Notes: generated by a model not told the origin, from the letters alone. A DNA stretch of 64,000 nt from Paenibacillus protaetiae (GCF_004135365.1 NZ_CP035492.1:2960001-3024000), one strand, 5' to 3'; numbered from the stretch's first letter, positions 35,476-47,999 are shown. A program made the numbers and translations.

Positions 35476-36219
35476 TTGGTAACAAGGATTCTTGATATTG
35501 ATATGGACTTTTTCTTAAGCGACATCGCCCACTGGGTTGATAATAGTGAGCGGCTAGACAGTGAACAGTATGTACCTTGGGATGAAGAGAGATTCCGAGT
35601 ATTTCTAGAGGAGCGGTGTCGACTAAATAAGGATAATCCAATTAAGGGAAGGGTTATAGAACATCATGATGAAGCATTCCATTTTTGGAAAGAACTTATT
35701 CATCGAGGTGATTTACAAACACCGTTCGTTCTTACTCATATTGATGCACATTCAGACACTGGACTGGGGGATGCTAACTATGTGTACATAATGAAAGAAT
35801 TACTGCATCATCCTATGAACACACGCTTACGTAAACTTAATATAAAAAAAGTGAACTATGCTAATTATTTAGCATTTACATTGGCACTAGGGTGGGTAAC
35901 TAAAGTTGAGTTCGTACTTCATCCTGAGTGGGACAACGATTTTTTATATCTTCATCTAAAGGACTTTTCCGACAGCAGCGGTTCATTTCAATTTAAAGCG
36001 TATAACAAAGATATCGATATTGTAATGCAAATGCATCGACTTTTAGAAATTAAACCGCTATTAGTCGATCCTGAAATCCCCTACTCTTTAATTAAAGAGG
36101 ATGAATTTACGAGTGCTTTGCCATATGACCTTGCTGTATTCTGTAAATCCCCCGGATACACGCCGAAAGAAGCAGATTATATGCTTTCGATATTCAAAGA
36201 GTATATAGAGGAAATTTAA
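35476..36219 (+). CDS. UPF0489-family, arginase-fold metal hydrolase
   Basis: 247 aa from a TTG at 35476, because GGGAGG lies 8 bases before it; an ATG 18 bases upstream overlaps that site. Aspartate-rich metal motifs: ILDIDMDFFL near the start and FVLTHIDAHSDTGLGD near residue 90. These match UPF0489, some members of which are peptide arginases that turn arginine into ornithine in RiPP peptides. No precursor peptide or RiPP maturase is seen here. With a membrane protein beside it inside a defence island it may have another role. Confidence 0.65.
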   Translation: MVTRILDIDMDFFLSDIAHWVDNSERLDSEQYVPWDEERFRVFLEERCRLNKDNPIKGRVIEHHDEAFHFWKELIHRGDLQTPFVLTHIDAHSDTGLGDANYVYIMKELLHHPMNTRLRKLNIKKVNYANYLAFTLALGWVTKVEFVLHPEWDNDFLYLHLKDFSDSSGSFQFKAYNKDIDIVMQMHRLLEIKPLLVDPEIPYSLIKEDEFTSALPYDLAVFCKSPGYTPKEADYMLSIFKEYIEEI

Positions 36220-36527
36220 TGTAGGTATTTCGATGGACTGGTCAGAACAATTTTATATGATTCTTTCTGTCTTTATTGTGACTTGTGCTATGTAGGATGT
36301 ATTACCCGATTAATCAAAAGAAATTGACAAAAAAATGCAAGTACCTTCTATCAAGTTTCTTTTTAGGCAATCAAATTCAGTGAAATAAAATACCTTTGAA
36401 TTAATCGAAGGATTTCGCTGTTAAGTATGGATGTAGTCGAGAGAGGACTTCGCACCTCCATTTCATTGCTGGCACGTCTGCTAATTCAGCCAAGACCATA
36501 AGGAAAGAGGCTCTAAAAATTCCAAAT
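36220..36527. other. Gap between convergent genes, no feature seen
   Basis: AT-rich, no open frame with a ribosome site, no clear terminator or repeat. Confidence 0.5.
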
Positions 36528-36884
36528 TCACTTTAAAGAATCATCTCTTCTTTGATAACGAAGTAATTTTAAATTTGAATAATCCAGTAACTCTTCTTTT
36601 GCGATATCTTCGAGATTTCTGTAGTTTTCCAACAATTTGAGCTCATCGTTTTGTAATCCAATATGTAGTTCTGCTTTTTGGTTTATTATCAACCAGTTCA
36701 TATTAACCATATACTTCACTGCTAAAATAGCTAAGACATCGAAAGAAGGCTTAGCCTTTCCAGATTCTATCTCACTAAGCGTACCTTGTGATATTTCTAG
36801 GCTTTGAGCAAATTCAATTTGGGTCAGCTTATTTTGCCTTCTTATTAATTTTATTCTTTCTCCAACTGAAGTAAAATCATTCAT
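36528..36884 (-). CDS. XRE-family transcriptional regulator
   Basis: 118 aa. N-terminal HTH: VGERIKLIRRQNKLTQIEFA then QSLEISQGTLSEIESGKAKP (residues 6-46). It is followed by an amphipathic dimer-type tail (ELKLLENYRNLEDIAKEELL). The layout is that of phage-repressor-like regulators. It lies between the UPF0489 gene and the second tmRNA gene and probably controls cargo or its own gene. Confidence 0.85.
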   Translation of the reverse strand: MNDFTSVGERIKLIRRQNKLTQIEFAQSLEISQGTLSEIESGKAKPSFDVLAILAVKYMVNMNWLIINQKAELHIGLQNDELKLLENYRNLEDIAKEELLDYSNLKLLRYQRRDDSLK

Positions 36885-36919
36885 TTATTTGCTCCACCCT
36901 AACTGGAGATTTAATGTAT

Positions 36920-36962
36920 AAAACAAAAGCATACTTCCGTCCGATTTCGGACAAAAATATGC
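36920..36962 (-). terminator. Intrinsic terminator of the second tmRNA gene
   Basis: On the minus strand GCATATTTTTGTCCG, loop AAAT, then CGGACGGAAGTATGC make a 15-pair stem with a few G-U pairs, followed by TTTTGTTTT. It starts 17 bases after the tmRNA 3' end. Confidence 0.8.
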
Positions 36963-36978
36963 ATTAGACTTTTAAGTA

Positions 36979-37340
36979 TGGAGCCGAGGGGATTTGAACC
37001 CCTGTCCGAAGATAACGCCACATAAGCTTCTACGAGTGTAGCCACAGTTTTAATGTTACCCGAGCAGCGCCCCGTAACCGGCTCAGCGTTGGGTCAGCCT
37101 GATTATCTTCTTCCGTCGACCCCAGGCGGAGACCGAACGGCGTATCCCACTATAGTTGAGCCCCTATCCCAGTCACATGGGCGATGCTGAGGAGGAGCAC
37201 GCTAACAGGTTATTAAGCTGCTAAAGCGTAAGGTTGTTGTTGTTTGCCGTTTAATAGGCTTTAGCGTTGATGAAGTGGACGCGTCCCCACTACTCGCTAC
37301 TCATGCTCGAACTATCCCCGTCGAATCCATAAACGGCCCC
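36979..37340 (-). ncRNA. ssrA: Second tmRNA gene, carried by the element
   Basis: 362 bases. The 5' end GGGGCCG pairs with 3' CGGCTCC and keeps G3-U70 for alanine charging; GGATTCGACGGGGAT near the 5' end and GGGGTTCAAATCCCC (T arm) are typical. The body is very similar to the host tmRNA at 37463-37827. The tag frame (37248 to 37213) encodes GKQQQPYALAA then stop; the host tag is GKQQQSYAFAA. CCA is not encoded: the acceptor is followed by A then TAC. It has its own terminator. It looks functional and lies just inside the right edge of the transposon. Confidence 0.88.
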
Positions 37341-37361
37341 GAGCTAAAGAAATTAAATATT

Positions 37362-37420
37362 AAAGCAAATGTTTGCCGCGAGTTTATTAAAGCATATGCT
37401 TGCCGCGGCGGCAAAGCTTT
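37362..37420. promoter_or_regulatory. Candidate TnsB-binding boxes, right end
   Basis: AAAGCAAATGTTTGCCGCGAG without its last base (37362-37381) and AAAGCATATGCTTGCCGCGG (37389-37408) lie on the plus strand, and AAAGCTTTGCCGCCGCGG (37420-37403) on the minus. They resemble the left-end boxes. Two of the three face outward relative to the left set, unlike classical Tn7. They also sit upstream of the second tmRNA, so a role in its promoter is possible. Confidence 0.45.
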
Positions 37421-37440
37421 GGTTTAACTCTCAACCTCGT

Positions 37441-37472
37441 GAGGTCGCTTTTCTGATAGTATTGGTGGAGGC
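37441..37472 (-). repeat. Inverted repeat, right edge, overlapping the tmRNA 3' end
   Basis: The minus strand reads GCCTCCACCAATACTATCAG and on to GACCTC, equal to 4588-4619 at 31 of 32 bases. The first ten bases are the host tmRNA acceptor end. Bases 37454-37474 are also the right copy of the direct repeat seen at 545-565. Confidence 0.8.
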
Positions 37473-37827
37473 GAGGGGAGTCGAACCCCTGTCCGAAGAT
37501 AACGCCACACAGGCTTCTACGGGTGTAGTCACGGTATTGATGTCACCCGAGCGTCGTCCCGTAACCGACTACGCGTTGGGTCAGCCTGATTATCTTCTTC
37601 CGTCGACCCCAGGCGGAGACCGATCGGCGTATCCCACTACTTGTTAGCCCCTATCCCAGTCACATGGGCGATGCTAGGTAGAAGCACGCTCACAGGTTAT
37701 TAAGCTGCGAAAGCGTAAGATTGTTGTTGTTTGCCAGTTAATTGGCTTTAGCGTTGATGAAGCGGACGCGTCCCCACTACCCGCAACCCATGCTCGAACT
37801 ATCCCCGTCGAATCCAAAAACGCCCCC
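37463..37827 (-). ncRNA. ssrA: Host tmRNA (10Sa RNA)
   Basis: 365 bases. 5' GGGGGCG pairs with 3' CGCCTCC, then ACCA is encoded; the third pair is G-U, the alanine identity element. The T arm is GGGGTTCGACTCCCC. The tag frame (37735 to 37700) encodes GKQQQSYAFAA then stop. It lies downstream of smpB as in relatives. Beyond the CCA the sequence has only a weak 6-pair hairpin with no T run, so the island has removed its terminator and transcripts may run into the element. Confidence 0.93.
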
Positions 37828-38111
37828 GAATTGGCATAAACGGCTCCTGCAGGCAAGCATCCGGCTATTTGCTGTTAAGCAAAAGCTTATCGCTGCCGCA
37901 CATCCGTTTAGCGTAAAAGATCACTTGGATATTGCCCTGCATCACTGCAGCGGCAAATGAGCATGAATCGTAAAAACTTGAAAAACATCTTTCATTGCTG
38001 CTTGTTTAGTATACCATGTCCGGCACCAATTAGCTCGCGCTTCTTATTGGGAAGAGTGGCCACAGGTGGAGCCTGTTCCAATGATATTTCTGCCAGGCGG
38101 CGCCGCCGACG

Positions 38112-38591
38112 TTAACGGGCAGCCTTCTGCTTCTCACGCAGCGCACGCTGAATGTCGCGTTGTGCGTCACGTTTGGCTGCAGTGTCTCGCTTGTCGTATT
38201 GCTTTTTGCCTTTGCCAAGGCCAATAAGCAGCTTCGCGTATCCGTTGCGCACATAAATTTTGAGCGGCACAATTGAGTAGCCTTCCTGCTTGGACTGTCC
38301 CAGCAGCTTATGAATCTGCGCCTTGTGCAGCAACAGCTTGCGGGCCCGTGTCGGGTCCGACGGGTTATGCCGGTTGCCCTGCTCGAACGGGCTGATGTGC
38401 ATGTTGTGGATATGAATCTCGCCGTTACGAATGGTCGCAAACGCATCGCTAATGTTTGCCCGCCCATTACGCAAAGATTTGATCTCCGTCCCGGTCAGCA
38501 CCATGCCCGCTTCGTATGTTTCCTCGATGAAATAGTCATGGGAAGCTTTTTTGTTCTGGGCGAGCTGTTTCCCGTCAGCTTTTTTACCCAT
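38112..38591 (-). CDS. smpB: SmpB, tmRNA-binding protein
   Basis: 159 aa from the ATG at 38591 (TAGGGGTGA upstream). Typical start [20 protein letters not shown], then [20 protein letters not shown], and the basic tail [20 protein letters not shown]. SmpB binds the tRNA-like part of tmRNA and brings it to stalled ribosomes. Length matches the family. It lies 284 bases upstream of the host ssrA; the stretch between holds no other gene. Confidence 0.96.
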   Translation of the reverse strand: MGKKADGKQLAQNKKASHDYFIEETYEAGMVLTGTEIKSLRNGRANISDAFATIRNGEIHIHNMHISPFEQGNRHNPSDPTRARKLLLHKAQIHKLLGQSKQEGYSIVPLKIYVRNGYAKLLIGLGKGKKQYDKRDTAAKRDAQRDIQRALREKQKAAR

Positions 38592-38741
38592 GCCAATCAC
38601 CCCTAGCTCATAGTATTTCTCAACTTTTGCCGCTCCATCCGACGCCAACAGGGTAGCGAAATAGGGAATAAGCGTAGTAATTTATTTTAGCAATTATAGA
38701 AGCTAAAAGCAATAACCCGAGACCTCCCTGGACGGCTGCGC

Positions 38742-38779
38742 AAAAAAGAGCCGCCCGACCGATAGGTCGAAGCGGCTCT
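38742..38779 (-). terminator. Intrinsic terminator of the cold-shock gene
   Basis: GAGAGCCGCTTCGACC and GGTCGGGCGGCTC pair on the minus strand, followed by T6. Confidence 0.8.
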
Positions 38780-38802
38780 CCGAAACGCTGTGTTATCGCT
38801 TA

Positions 38803-39003
38803 TTACAGCTTAACAACGTTTTCTGCTTGTGGTCCGCGGCTTCCGTCAACCACGTTGAATTCTACGCGTTGGCCTTCGTCAAGCGTTTTGAAACCGTCGC
38901 CTTGGATAGCGGAGAAGTGTACGAATACGTCGTTACCGCCTTCAACTGCGATGAAGCCGTAGCCTTTCTCAGCGTTGAACCATTTAACTGTACCTTGTTG
39001 CAT
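38803..39003 (-). CDS. csp: Cold-shock protein (CspA/CspB family)
   Basis: 66 aa from the ATG at 39003 (GGAGGTAAC upstream). RNP1 KGYGFIAV and RNP2 DVFVHFSAI are present; the start [17 protein letters not shown] is standard. It binds single-stranded nucleic acid and keeps mRNA unfolded in the cold. The 39004-39257 stretch upstream is AT-rich and should hold its promoter and leader. Confidence 0.95.
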   Translation of the reverse strand: MQQGTVKWFNAEKGYGFIAVEGGNDVFVHFSAIQGDGFKTLDEGQRVEFNVVDGSRGPQAENVVKL

Positions 39004-39257
39004 GTGTGTTACCTCCAAAAAAAATATATTAATATGCGCTTCTACGTTCTTATTAAACAAGAAATTCACACATTGAGAAAGATCCCATGATTGTGCATGA
39101 TACCCTTTTCAACAAGTGAATTCAGGCCAGTGCGATAAGTGTAATTTTATTTGAGTGTACTATACCAGACCTTAAAAAGCAAGCAGCAACTTTCGCCTAA
39201 ATGTTGACATGAGGAGGGCTGCTCTCCTATGCTAACAGCCCCCTGCCAATTCCACTG

Positions 39258-42200
39258 CTACTTTCTTTTCTTACGTACAAATGCGCTCATCGCGCCGCCT
39301 TTTTTACCTTTTTTACGGCTGTCTCCGCTTTGTTTGGCACGGTTTTGTCCGCCGCCTCCATTGCCGGAATCCGGCTCTGAAGAAGAAGGGCGTCCTTCGC
39401 CTCCGTCCCCTACAAAAATACCGCTGGCAGACGTATCATCCCGCCGCCGTTTGCGCCCGCCGCCGTATGAACGTCCGTCGCTGCCAGAACGCTCCTGCTG
39501 GCGGCCTCCCCGGTCTCCACGGCCTTCGCTGCGTCCCGACGATCCGCGTTCCGGAAAGCCGCCTTCACGGCCTCCGCTCGAGCGTCCAGGCCCGCCGCTC
39601 CCGCGGCCGCCGCGGCCATCACGGCGCTCTGACGAACCGCCTGCTTCATGGCCGTCGTCGTACCGGTTTGCGGACCCGCCGCTGCGGCGGATTGGCAGCC
39701 CCCACATATCCGTGCGGACGCCGCCCTTGCCGCGGCTGCTGCGCTCATTCGCCGCTTCCAGCGTCTCGCCCGGCTCCAGCCACGGGTTCCCCGTGCCTGC
39801 CGCTGCGCCGCCCGTGCGGCCCGCTGCCGCAGCTCCGCCGCCGCGGCCAAAACCGCCGCCGCTGCGCGGCCCTGCTGCGCCGCCAAAGCCTGCTCCGCGC
39901 CCGCTGGCGCTGCTTCGCCCAGCGCCAGCGCCGCCCTTGCCGCGTCCCTCGGCTGCGCCAGTGCGTCCCGCACCGCCGCCTGCAGCGCTGCCGCGCCCGC
40001 CGGCGCCGCGTCCGGCGCGGCCTGCACCGGCTGCGCCGGGACGATCGGCGCGGAATCCTTCGCGCCGCTTCTTGCGGCCGCCGTAGCCCGCGTCGGCCAC
40101 GCCCCGGAAGCTGCTGCGCGACTTCATATCGACCATCTCGAAGTCAATCGTATGGTCGTCCATATTGACACGCGCCACACGGATATTGACCTCGTCGCCG
40201 ATGCGGTACACTTTGGAGGTACGCTCGCCGATGAGCACCATATGCACTTCGTGGAAGTGGTAGTAATCGTCGCTCAGTTCGCTCAGCCGGATAAGCCCTT
40301 CCACCGTATTGTCCAGCTCCACAAACATGCCGAAGCTGGTTACGCTGCTAATGATGCCGTCGAATTCCTCGCCGACTTTGTCCAGCATATATTCGCATTT
40401 TTTGAGCCGTTCCGTATCCCGCTCCGCGTCCACCGCCACACGCTCGCGTTCGGACGATTGCTGCGCAATCTCCGGCATACGCGCCGCCAGCGCCTCCTGG
40501 CGCGCATCGGTCAGCGCGCCGCCGTTCTCGATGACTTCCCGCATGACGCGGTGAATAACAAGGTCCGGGTAACGGCGGATCGGCGATGTGAAATGCGTAT
40601 AGAACTCCGCAGCGAGGCCAAAATGCCCCAAGCTTTCGGCATCGTATTTGGCCTGCTTCATGGAACGGAGCATCATCGTTGAAATAACCGTCTCTTCTTT
40701 TGTCCCCTGAATTTCCTCCAGCAGCGTCTGCAGCGCGCGGGGATGGACGGAGTTGCCTTTGCCTTTGACCACATACCCGAAGTTCGTCGCGAACTGCATA
40801 AACGTCAGCAGCTTCTCGGAATCCGGATCTTCATGGATCCGGTACAAGAACGGCACGCGCAGCCAGTGAAAATGCTCCGCAACCGTCTCATTGGCCGCCA
40901 GCATAAATTCCTCGATAATTTGCTCGGCGACCGAACGCTCGCGTTTCACAATGTCGACGGCTTTGCCATTCTCGTCGACAATAACTTTCGATTCCTGAAA
41001 GTCAAAATCAATTGCTCCGCGTTTCATCCGTTTCCGGCGCAGCTTCATCGCCAGCTCTTCCATAAGCGTAAACATATCAAGCAGCCCGGCGTAACGTTCT
41101 TTCAGTTCCGTCTCCGGCTCTTCTTCCGTAGCCGTCAGCAAGCGGCGGACGTTCGTATAGGTCATCCGCTCCGTTGTCTTAATGACGCTTGTAAAAATAT
41201 CATGCCGTACGCGTTTCAGCGTCTTGGGATCAAACTCCATTTCGCAGGACATCGTCAGCCGGTCCACCTGCGGATTCAGCGAGCAGATGCCGTTCGACAG
41301 CCGGTGCGGCAGCATCGGAATAACGCGGTCCACCAAGTAGACGCTGCAGCCGCGGCGGTAAGCCTCCTGGTCCAGCGCCGATTTCTCCCGCACATAATAG
41401 CCGACATCCGCAATATGGACGCCCAGCAGATAGTTGCCGTTGTCGAGCCGCTTCACATGTACGGCATCATCCAGATCCTTGGCATCTTCGCCGTCAATGG
41501 TTACAATCGTTTCTCCGCGCAAATCCCGCCGCCCCTGCTGCACGATCTCCTCTTCCGTAATGGAATCGGGAGCGGATTCCGCTTCTGCCATCACATCGTC
41601 CGGGAATCCTTCCGGCAGCATATGCTTGCGGATAATCGACAAAATATCGACGCCGGGATCATCTTTATGGCCAAGCGTTTCAATAATCTCGCCTTCCGCC
41701 GCCGAACGGCCTTCCGGGTAAGATACAATGCGGACTACGACCTTTTGCCCGGTTACCGCCCCTTGGAAACCGCCTTTCGGAATAAAAATATCCCGGTTAA
41801 TCCGTTTATCGTCCGGAATGACAAAGCCGTATGCCTCATGATTCTGAAACGTGCCGACGACCTGCGTTACCGCACGCTGCACGATGCGGGCAACCTCGCC
41901 CTCCATCCGGCCTCCGCTTTCGCTTTTGGATATAATCCGGACAAGCACAATGTCTCCGTTCATTGCGCTTTTCAAATCATTGGCATGGATATACACATCC
42001 GGATGATCCTTTTCGTCCGGAATTAGAAAAGCAAATCCTTTGGCGTGCGCCTGCAAGCGCCCTCTCAGCAAGTTCATGCGCTCCGGCACGCCATAGCGGT
42101 CATTGCGCGTACGCAAAATTTGTCCCGCTTCCTCCAGCTCGTTCAGCAGTTTCAGAAACGATTTGAAATCGTCCGGATCATCAATGCCGAAATGCTGCTC

Positions 42201-42272
42201 CAGTTCGTTATATGTCATCGGTTTATAAGCGGTTTCCCGCATAAAATCAAGCAGATCCTGCCCGCTAATCAT
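39258..42272 (-). CDS. rnr: Ribonuclease R with a long Gly/Arg-rich tail
   Basis: 1004 aa, against about 780-820 usual. Order: N-terminal HTH ([12 protein letters not shown]), cold-shock domains, RNB catalytic domain ([19 protein letters not shown], then [20 protein letters not shown] and [18 protein letters not shown]), and S1 domain ([20 protein letters not shown]). From about residue 745 a low-complexity tail rich in G, R, S and A follows ([20 protein letters not shown]). RNase R degrades structured RNA 3' to 5' and removes mRNA from tmRNA-rescued ribosomes. It follows secG. Confidence 0.95.
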   Translation of the reverse strand: MISGQDLLDFMRETAYKPMTYNELEQHFGIDDPDDFKSFLKLLNELEEAGQILRTRNDRYGVPERMNLLRGRLQAHAKGFAFLIPDEKDHPDVYIHANDLKSAMNGDIVLVRIISKSESGGRMEGEVARIVQRAVTQVVGTFQNHEAYGFVIPDDKRINRDIFIPKGGFQGAVTGQKVVVRIVSYPEGRSAAEGEIIETLGHKDDPGVDILSIIRKHMLPEGFPDDVMAEAESAPDSITEEEIVQQGRRDLRGETIVTIDGEDAKDLDDAVHVKRLDNGNYLLGVHIADVGYYVREKSALDQEAYRRGCSVYLVDRVIPMLPHRLSNGICSLNPQVDRLTMSCEMEFDPKTLKRVRHDIFTSVIKTTERMTYTNVRRLLTATEEEPETELKERYAGLLDMFTLMEELAMKLRRKRMKRGAIDFDFQESKVIVDENGKAVDIVKRERSVAEQIIEEFMLAANETVAEHFHWLRVPFLYRIHEDPDSEKLLTFMQFATNFGYVVKGKGNSVHPRALQTLLEEIQGTKEETVISTMMLRSMKQAKYDAESLGHFGLAAEFYTHFTSPIRRYPDLVIHRVMREVIENGGALTDARQEALAARMPEIAQQSSERERVAVDAERDTERLKKCEYMLDKVGEEFDGIISSVTSFGMFVELDNTVEGLIRLSELSDDYYHFHEVHMVLIGERTSKVYRIGDEVNIRVARVNMDDHTIDFEMVDMKSRSSFRGVADAGYGGRKKRREGFRADRPGAAGAGRAGRGAGGRGSAAGGGAGRTGAAEGRGKGGAGAGRSSASGRGAGFGGAAGPRSGGGFGRGGGAAAAGRTGGAAAGTGNPWLEPGETLEAANERSSRGKGGVRTDMWGLPIRRSGGSANRYDDGHEAGGSSERRDGRGGRGSGGPGRSSGGREGGFPERGSSGRSEGRGDRGGRQQERSGSDGRSYGGGRKRRRDDTSASGIFVGDGGEGRPSSSEPDSGNGGGGQNRAKQSGDSRKKGKKGGAMSAFVRKKRK

Positions 42273-42439
42273 CTATCTTTTCGCCACCCTATCGTCCGAC
42301 CACGCGAGCGAATGCTCTGCACTTGCATTCCTTGCAACCGGTTAGTAAATATTCACATACCATTCAGTATACACGAAACTGTTCACGTATATCCGTATCA
42401 TTGTACCATTTTATGCTAACAGGAATGACATAAGGCAAC

Positions 42440-42470
42440 AAAAAAAAGCGGGAATCATCCCGCTTTTCTT
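42440..42470. terminator. Intrinsic terminator between secG and rnr
   Basis: AAAAGCGGGAATCATCCCGCTTTT with A/T runs on both sides. On the minus strand it follows secG, so rnr probably has its own promoter or is read through. Confidence 0.75.
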
Positions 42471-42482
42471 AAAACTTGTTTA

Positions 42483-42719
42483 TTACACTTTTACCACATA
42501 GGCCACAACCAGAGACAATACAAAAAATCCGACTGCCAGTCCGATTGTCAAACGCTGAAGGAGCAAATCGAGCCCGCGCGCTTTCGTTTTACCGAACAGA
42601 TGCTCAGCGCCGCCGCTAATCGCACCGGACAAACCGGCGCTTTTGCCCTTTTGCAGCAACACGACTGCAATAAGACCAAGTGCAAAAATAACCAATACAA
42701 TTTTCAGAGCGACTTCCAC
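42483..42719 (-). CDS. secG: SecG, protein translocase subunit
   Basis: 78 aa from the GTG at 42719 (GGAGGTGG close upstream). Two helices: [20 protein letters not shown] and [20 protein letters not shown], joined by the conserved [20 protein letters not shown]. Part of the SecYEG channel. Confidence 0.95.
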   Translation of the reverse strand: MEVALKIVLVIFALGLIAVVLLQKGKSAGLSGAISGGAEHLFGKTKARGLDLLLQRLTIGLAVGFFVLSLVVAYVVKV

Positions 42720-42972
42720 ACATTCCACCTCCAACACAGCAGGAGTTCCGTTAAAAACAGATAGATTCAGTGTATCATATGCCCAAGCCTAATACAATAC
42801 TCCTGCCCTATACATACCCTGCTCTTTGAAGAAAAGACAAACTTTTCTTGGCGCTTTGTTCCGCAAGGATTTGAAATTACCCTTTCTTGACGATCAGATA
42901 AGGAATGCCTGAGGCGGATAAGTACGGCTGCAGCCGGTTGTATTCGGAGCCTCGCACCATGCAAAAGCTATA

Positions 42973-43006
42973 AAAAAGCGCGGCCCCTTCGCGCGAAGGG
43001 GCCGCT
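42973..43006 (-). terminator. Intrinsic terminator of the glycolytic operon
   Basis: GCGGCCCCTTCGCGCGAAGGGGCCGC, then GCTTTTTTA on the minus strand, just after the eno stop. Confidence 0.85.
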
Positions 43007-43021
43007 TGCCTCATTCAAATA

Positions 43022-45896
<2,875 letters not shown>

Positions 45897-45899
45897 ATA

Positions 45900-46652
45900 C
45901 TATTTCGCTCCCTCAACAAGCGCAATATAGGATGCCGGCTCCAGGCTCGCTCCGCCTACAAGCGCACCGTCGATGTCCGCTTCTCCCATATATTCCGCTA
46001 CATTGTTTGGTTTTACGCTCCCGCCGTATTGGATACGAACCGCTTCAGCCGTAGCTTCGCCATAAAGGCCCGCTACAATTCCGCGGATGTAGCCGATCAC
46101 GTCCTGAGCGTCAGCCGCCGTCGACGATTTGCCCGTGCCGATCGCCCAGATCGGCTCGTATGCAATGACCACTTCGGCAGCCTGCGCGGCGCTTAAGCCT
46201 TCAAACGCAGCTTCCGTCTGCCCTTTGCAGACGTCCTTCGTTTGGCCCGCCTCCCGTTCCTCCAGCTTTTCGCCGACGCAAACGATAGGGGTAAGGCCAT
46301 GCTTAAACGCAGCGTGAATTTTTTTGTTCACGATGGCGTCCGATTCCGCAAAATAAGCGCGGCGTTCGGAATGCCCGATAATGACATATTTCACGCCCAG
46401 TTCCTTCAGCATAACGCCGCTGATTTCGCCTGTGTACGCGCCATTGTCCTCGTAATGCAAATTTTGAGCTCCGATGGCGATAGAGGTGCCTTTCGCCGCT
46501 TGCACAAGTGCCGGAAGGGCCGTAAACGGAGCGCAAATGACGCTCTCCACGCCTTCCACTTCCGCTTTGCCTTTTACTTCGGTGAAGAACGATTCCGCTT
46601 CGGAAACGGTTTTAAACATTTTCCAGTTTCCCGCAATGATTGGTTTTCTCAA
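45900..46652 (-). CDS. tpiA: Triosephosphate isomerase
   Basis: 250 aa from a TTG at 46652 (TTGGAGGGA upstream). [14 protein letters not shown] start, catalytic H in IIGHSERR, catalytic E in [19 protein letters not shown]. Interconverts DHAP and glyceraldehyde-3-phosphate. In the pgk-tpi-gpmI-eno operon. The rare TTG start may lower its yield relative to its neighbours. Confidence 0.97.
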   Translation of the reverse strand: MRKPIIAGNWKMFKTVSEAESFFTEVKGKAEVEGVESVICAPFTALPALVQAAKGTSIAIGAQNLHYEDNGAYTGEISGVMLKELGVKYVIIGHSERRAYFAESDAIVNKKIHAAFKHGLTPIVCVGEKLEEREAGQTKDVCKGQTEAAFEGLSAAQAAEVVIAYEPIWAIGTGKSSTAADAQDVIGYIRGIVAGLYGEATAEAVRIQYGGSVKPNNVAEYMGEADIDGALVGGASLEPASYIALVEGAK

Positions 46653-46734
46653 AGCAATCCCTCCAAAAGATCGGTCCTAAGTTTCTCCATCGCCATCCAA
46701 AGCTTTATTTTTCTATTTTTTTGTCTGTTGGTGC

Positions 46735-47916
46735 TTATTTGTCGTTGAGCGCAACAACGCCTGGAAGCGCCTTGCCTTCCATAAATTCAAGCGAAGCGCC
46801 GCCGCCTGTGGAAATATGGTCCATTTTGTCGGCCAGGCCAAATTTCTCAGCCGCCGCCGCGGAGTCGCCGCCGCCGATGACGGTGTAGCCTGCTGTCTCG
46901 GCGCATGCGCGCGCTACAGCTTGCGTGCCGTGCGAGAACGGCTCGATTTCGAATACGCCCATTGGCCCGTTCCAGACGACCAGTTTGGATTTTCGGATTA
47001 CGTCCGCGTACAGCTCGCGCGTTTTCGGACCGATGTCGATGCCTTCCCATTCAGCTGGAATGCCGTCTACGTCGACTGCTTTCGTATTTGCATCTTTGCT
47101 GAAGTCGTCGGCTACGATAATGTCGACCGGAATAAGGAAGTTTTTGCCGAGATCTTTCGCTTTCTGAATAAAGCTGAGAGCCAGGTCAAGCTTCTCGTTG
47201 TCGACCAGCGATTTGCCGATTTCATATCCTTGCGCTTTGAAGAACGTATAGGACAAGCCGCCGCCGATGATGATGTTGTCGGCAATCTCGATCATTTTGT
47301 TGATAACGTCGATTTTGTCTTTTACTTTCGAACCGCCTACGATAGCGGTGAAAGGGCGTTCCGGATTGTTCAGCGCTTTGCCGAGCACATCCAGCTCTTT
47401 CTCCATCAGAAGGCCGGACACAGCCGGCAAGTAATGCGCGATGCCTTCCGTCGACGCATGCGCACGGTGAGCGGCGCCAAACGCGTCGTTGACGTACAGG
47501 TCGGCCAGCTCGGCAAAAGCTTTCGCCAGCTCCGGATCGTTTTTCTCTTCGCCCGCATAGAAGCGCACGTTCTCAAGCAGCAGGACGTCGCCGTTTTGCA
47601 ATGCGGCTACTTGCGCTTTCACCGCATCGCCAATCGCTTCGTTTGCTTTCGCAACCGGCTGGCCGAGCAGTTCGGACAAACGCTCTGCAGCAGGCGTCAG
47701 GCGAAGCTCTTCTACAACCGCACCTTTTGGACGGCCAAGATGGCTGGCAAGAATCACTTTTGCGCCTTTTTCCGTCAAATATTTGATTGTCGGAAGCGTT
47801 TCGCGAATACGCGTATCATCCGTAATTTTACCATTTTCGAGCGGTACATTAAAATCGACGCGGACAAATACCCGTTTGCCGGATACTTCTACGTCACGGA
47901 CGCTTTTTTTATTCAT
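46735..47916 (-). CDS. pgk: Phosphoglycerate kinase
   Basis: 393 aa from the ATG at 47916 (AGGGGGAT upstream). Starts [20 protein letters not shown] then [11 protein letters not shown]; substrate region [13 protein letters not shown]; nucleotide region [14 protein letters not shown] and [15 protein letters not shown]. Makes ATP from 1,3-bisphosphoglycerate. It follows gap with a 184-base gap that holds a hairpin. Confidence 0.97.
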   Translation of the reverse strand: MNKKSVRDVEVSGKRVFVRVDFNVPLENGKITDDTRIRETLPTIKYLTEKGAKVILASHLGRPKGAVVEELRLTPAAERLSELLGQPVAKANEAIGDAVKAQVAALQNGDVLLLENVRFYAGEEKNDPELAKAFAELADLYVNDAFGAAHRAHASTEGIAHYLPAVSGLLMEKELDVLGKALNNPERPFTAIVGGSKVKDKIDVINKMIEIADNIIIGGGLSYTFFKAQGYEIGKSLVDNEKLDLALSFIQKAKDLGKNFLIPVDIIVADDFSKDANTKAVDVDGIPAEWEGIDIGPKTRELYADVIRKSKLVVWNGPMGVFEIEPFSHGTQAVARACAETAGYTVIGGGDSAAAAEKFGLADKMDHISTGGGASLEFMEGKALPGVVALNDK

Positions 47917-47964
47917 CGTGAATCCCCCTAATCGGTTATGGTCATCAGTCGCATCAAGCGCGTG

Positions 47965-47999
47965 CAAAAGGGCGTTCCTGTGGAGGAACGCCCTTTTGC
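47965..47999 (-). terminator. Hairpin between gap and pgk
   Basis: CAAAAGGGCGTTCCT pairs with AGGAACGCCCTTTTG with a short loop and a short T run on the minus strand. It probably acts as a partial terminator or mRNA processing/stability element that makes gap mRNA more abundant than pgk mRNA. Confidence 0.55.

Larger units (their letters stand above)
4588..37472. mobile_element. Tn7-like transposon with defence cargo, inserted next to ssrA
   Basis: The limits are set by an inverted 32-bp repeat (4588-4619 and 37441-37472). Just inside each copy are several boxes with the core TTTGCCG or ATTGCCG. The transposition genes (minus strand, 11979 down to 4776) end against the left edge: barrel-like protein, TniQ, TnsA-TnsB fusion, TnsC, TniQ. 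Cargo includes Gabija, two nuclease-STAND proteins and a second tmRNA. The exact ends are unsure: I find no 5'-TG...CA-3' termini or 5-bp target duplication at these repeats, and the right repeat overlaps the tmRNA 3' end. Confidence 0.55.

Noticed and set aside
39229-40086. Proline/arginine-rich frames opposite the RNase R tail
   Set aside because: They arise from the GC-rich repeat coding for the Gly/Arg tail; no start signals.
42877-42960. 27-codon minus-strand frame (MVRGSEYNRLQPYLSASGIP...) between eno and secG
   Set aside because: Composition looks protein-like, but there is no ribosome site and it lies right after the eno terminator; perhaps a gene remnant, not enough to call.
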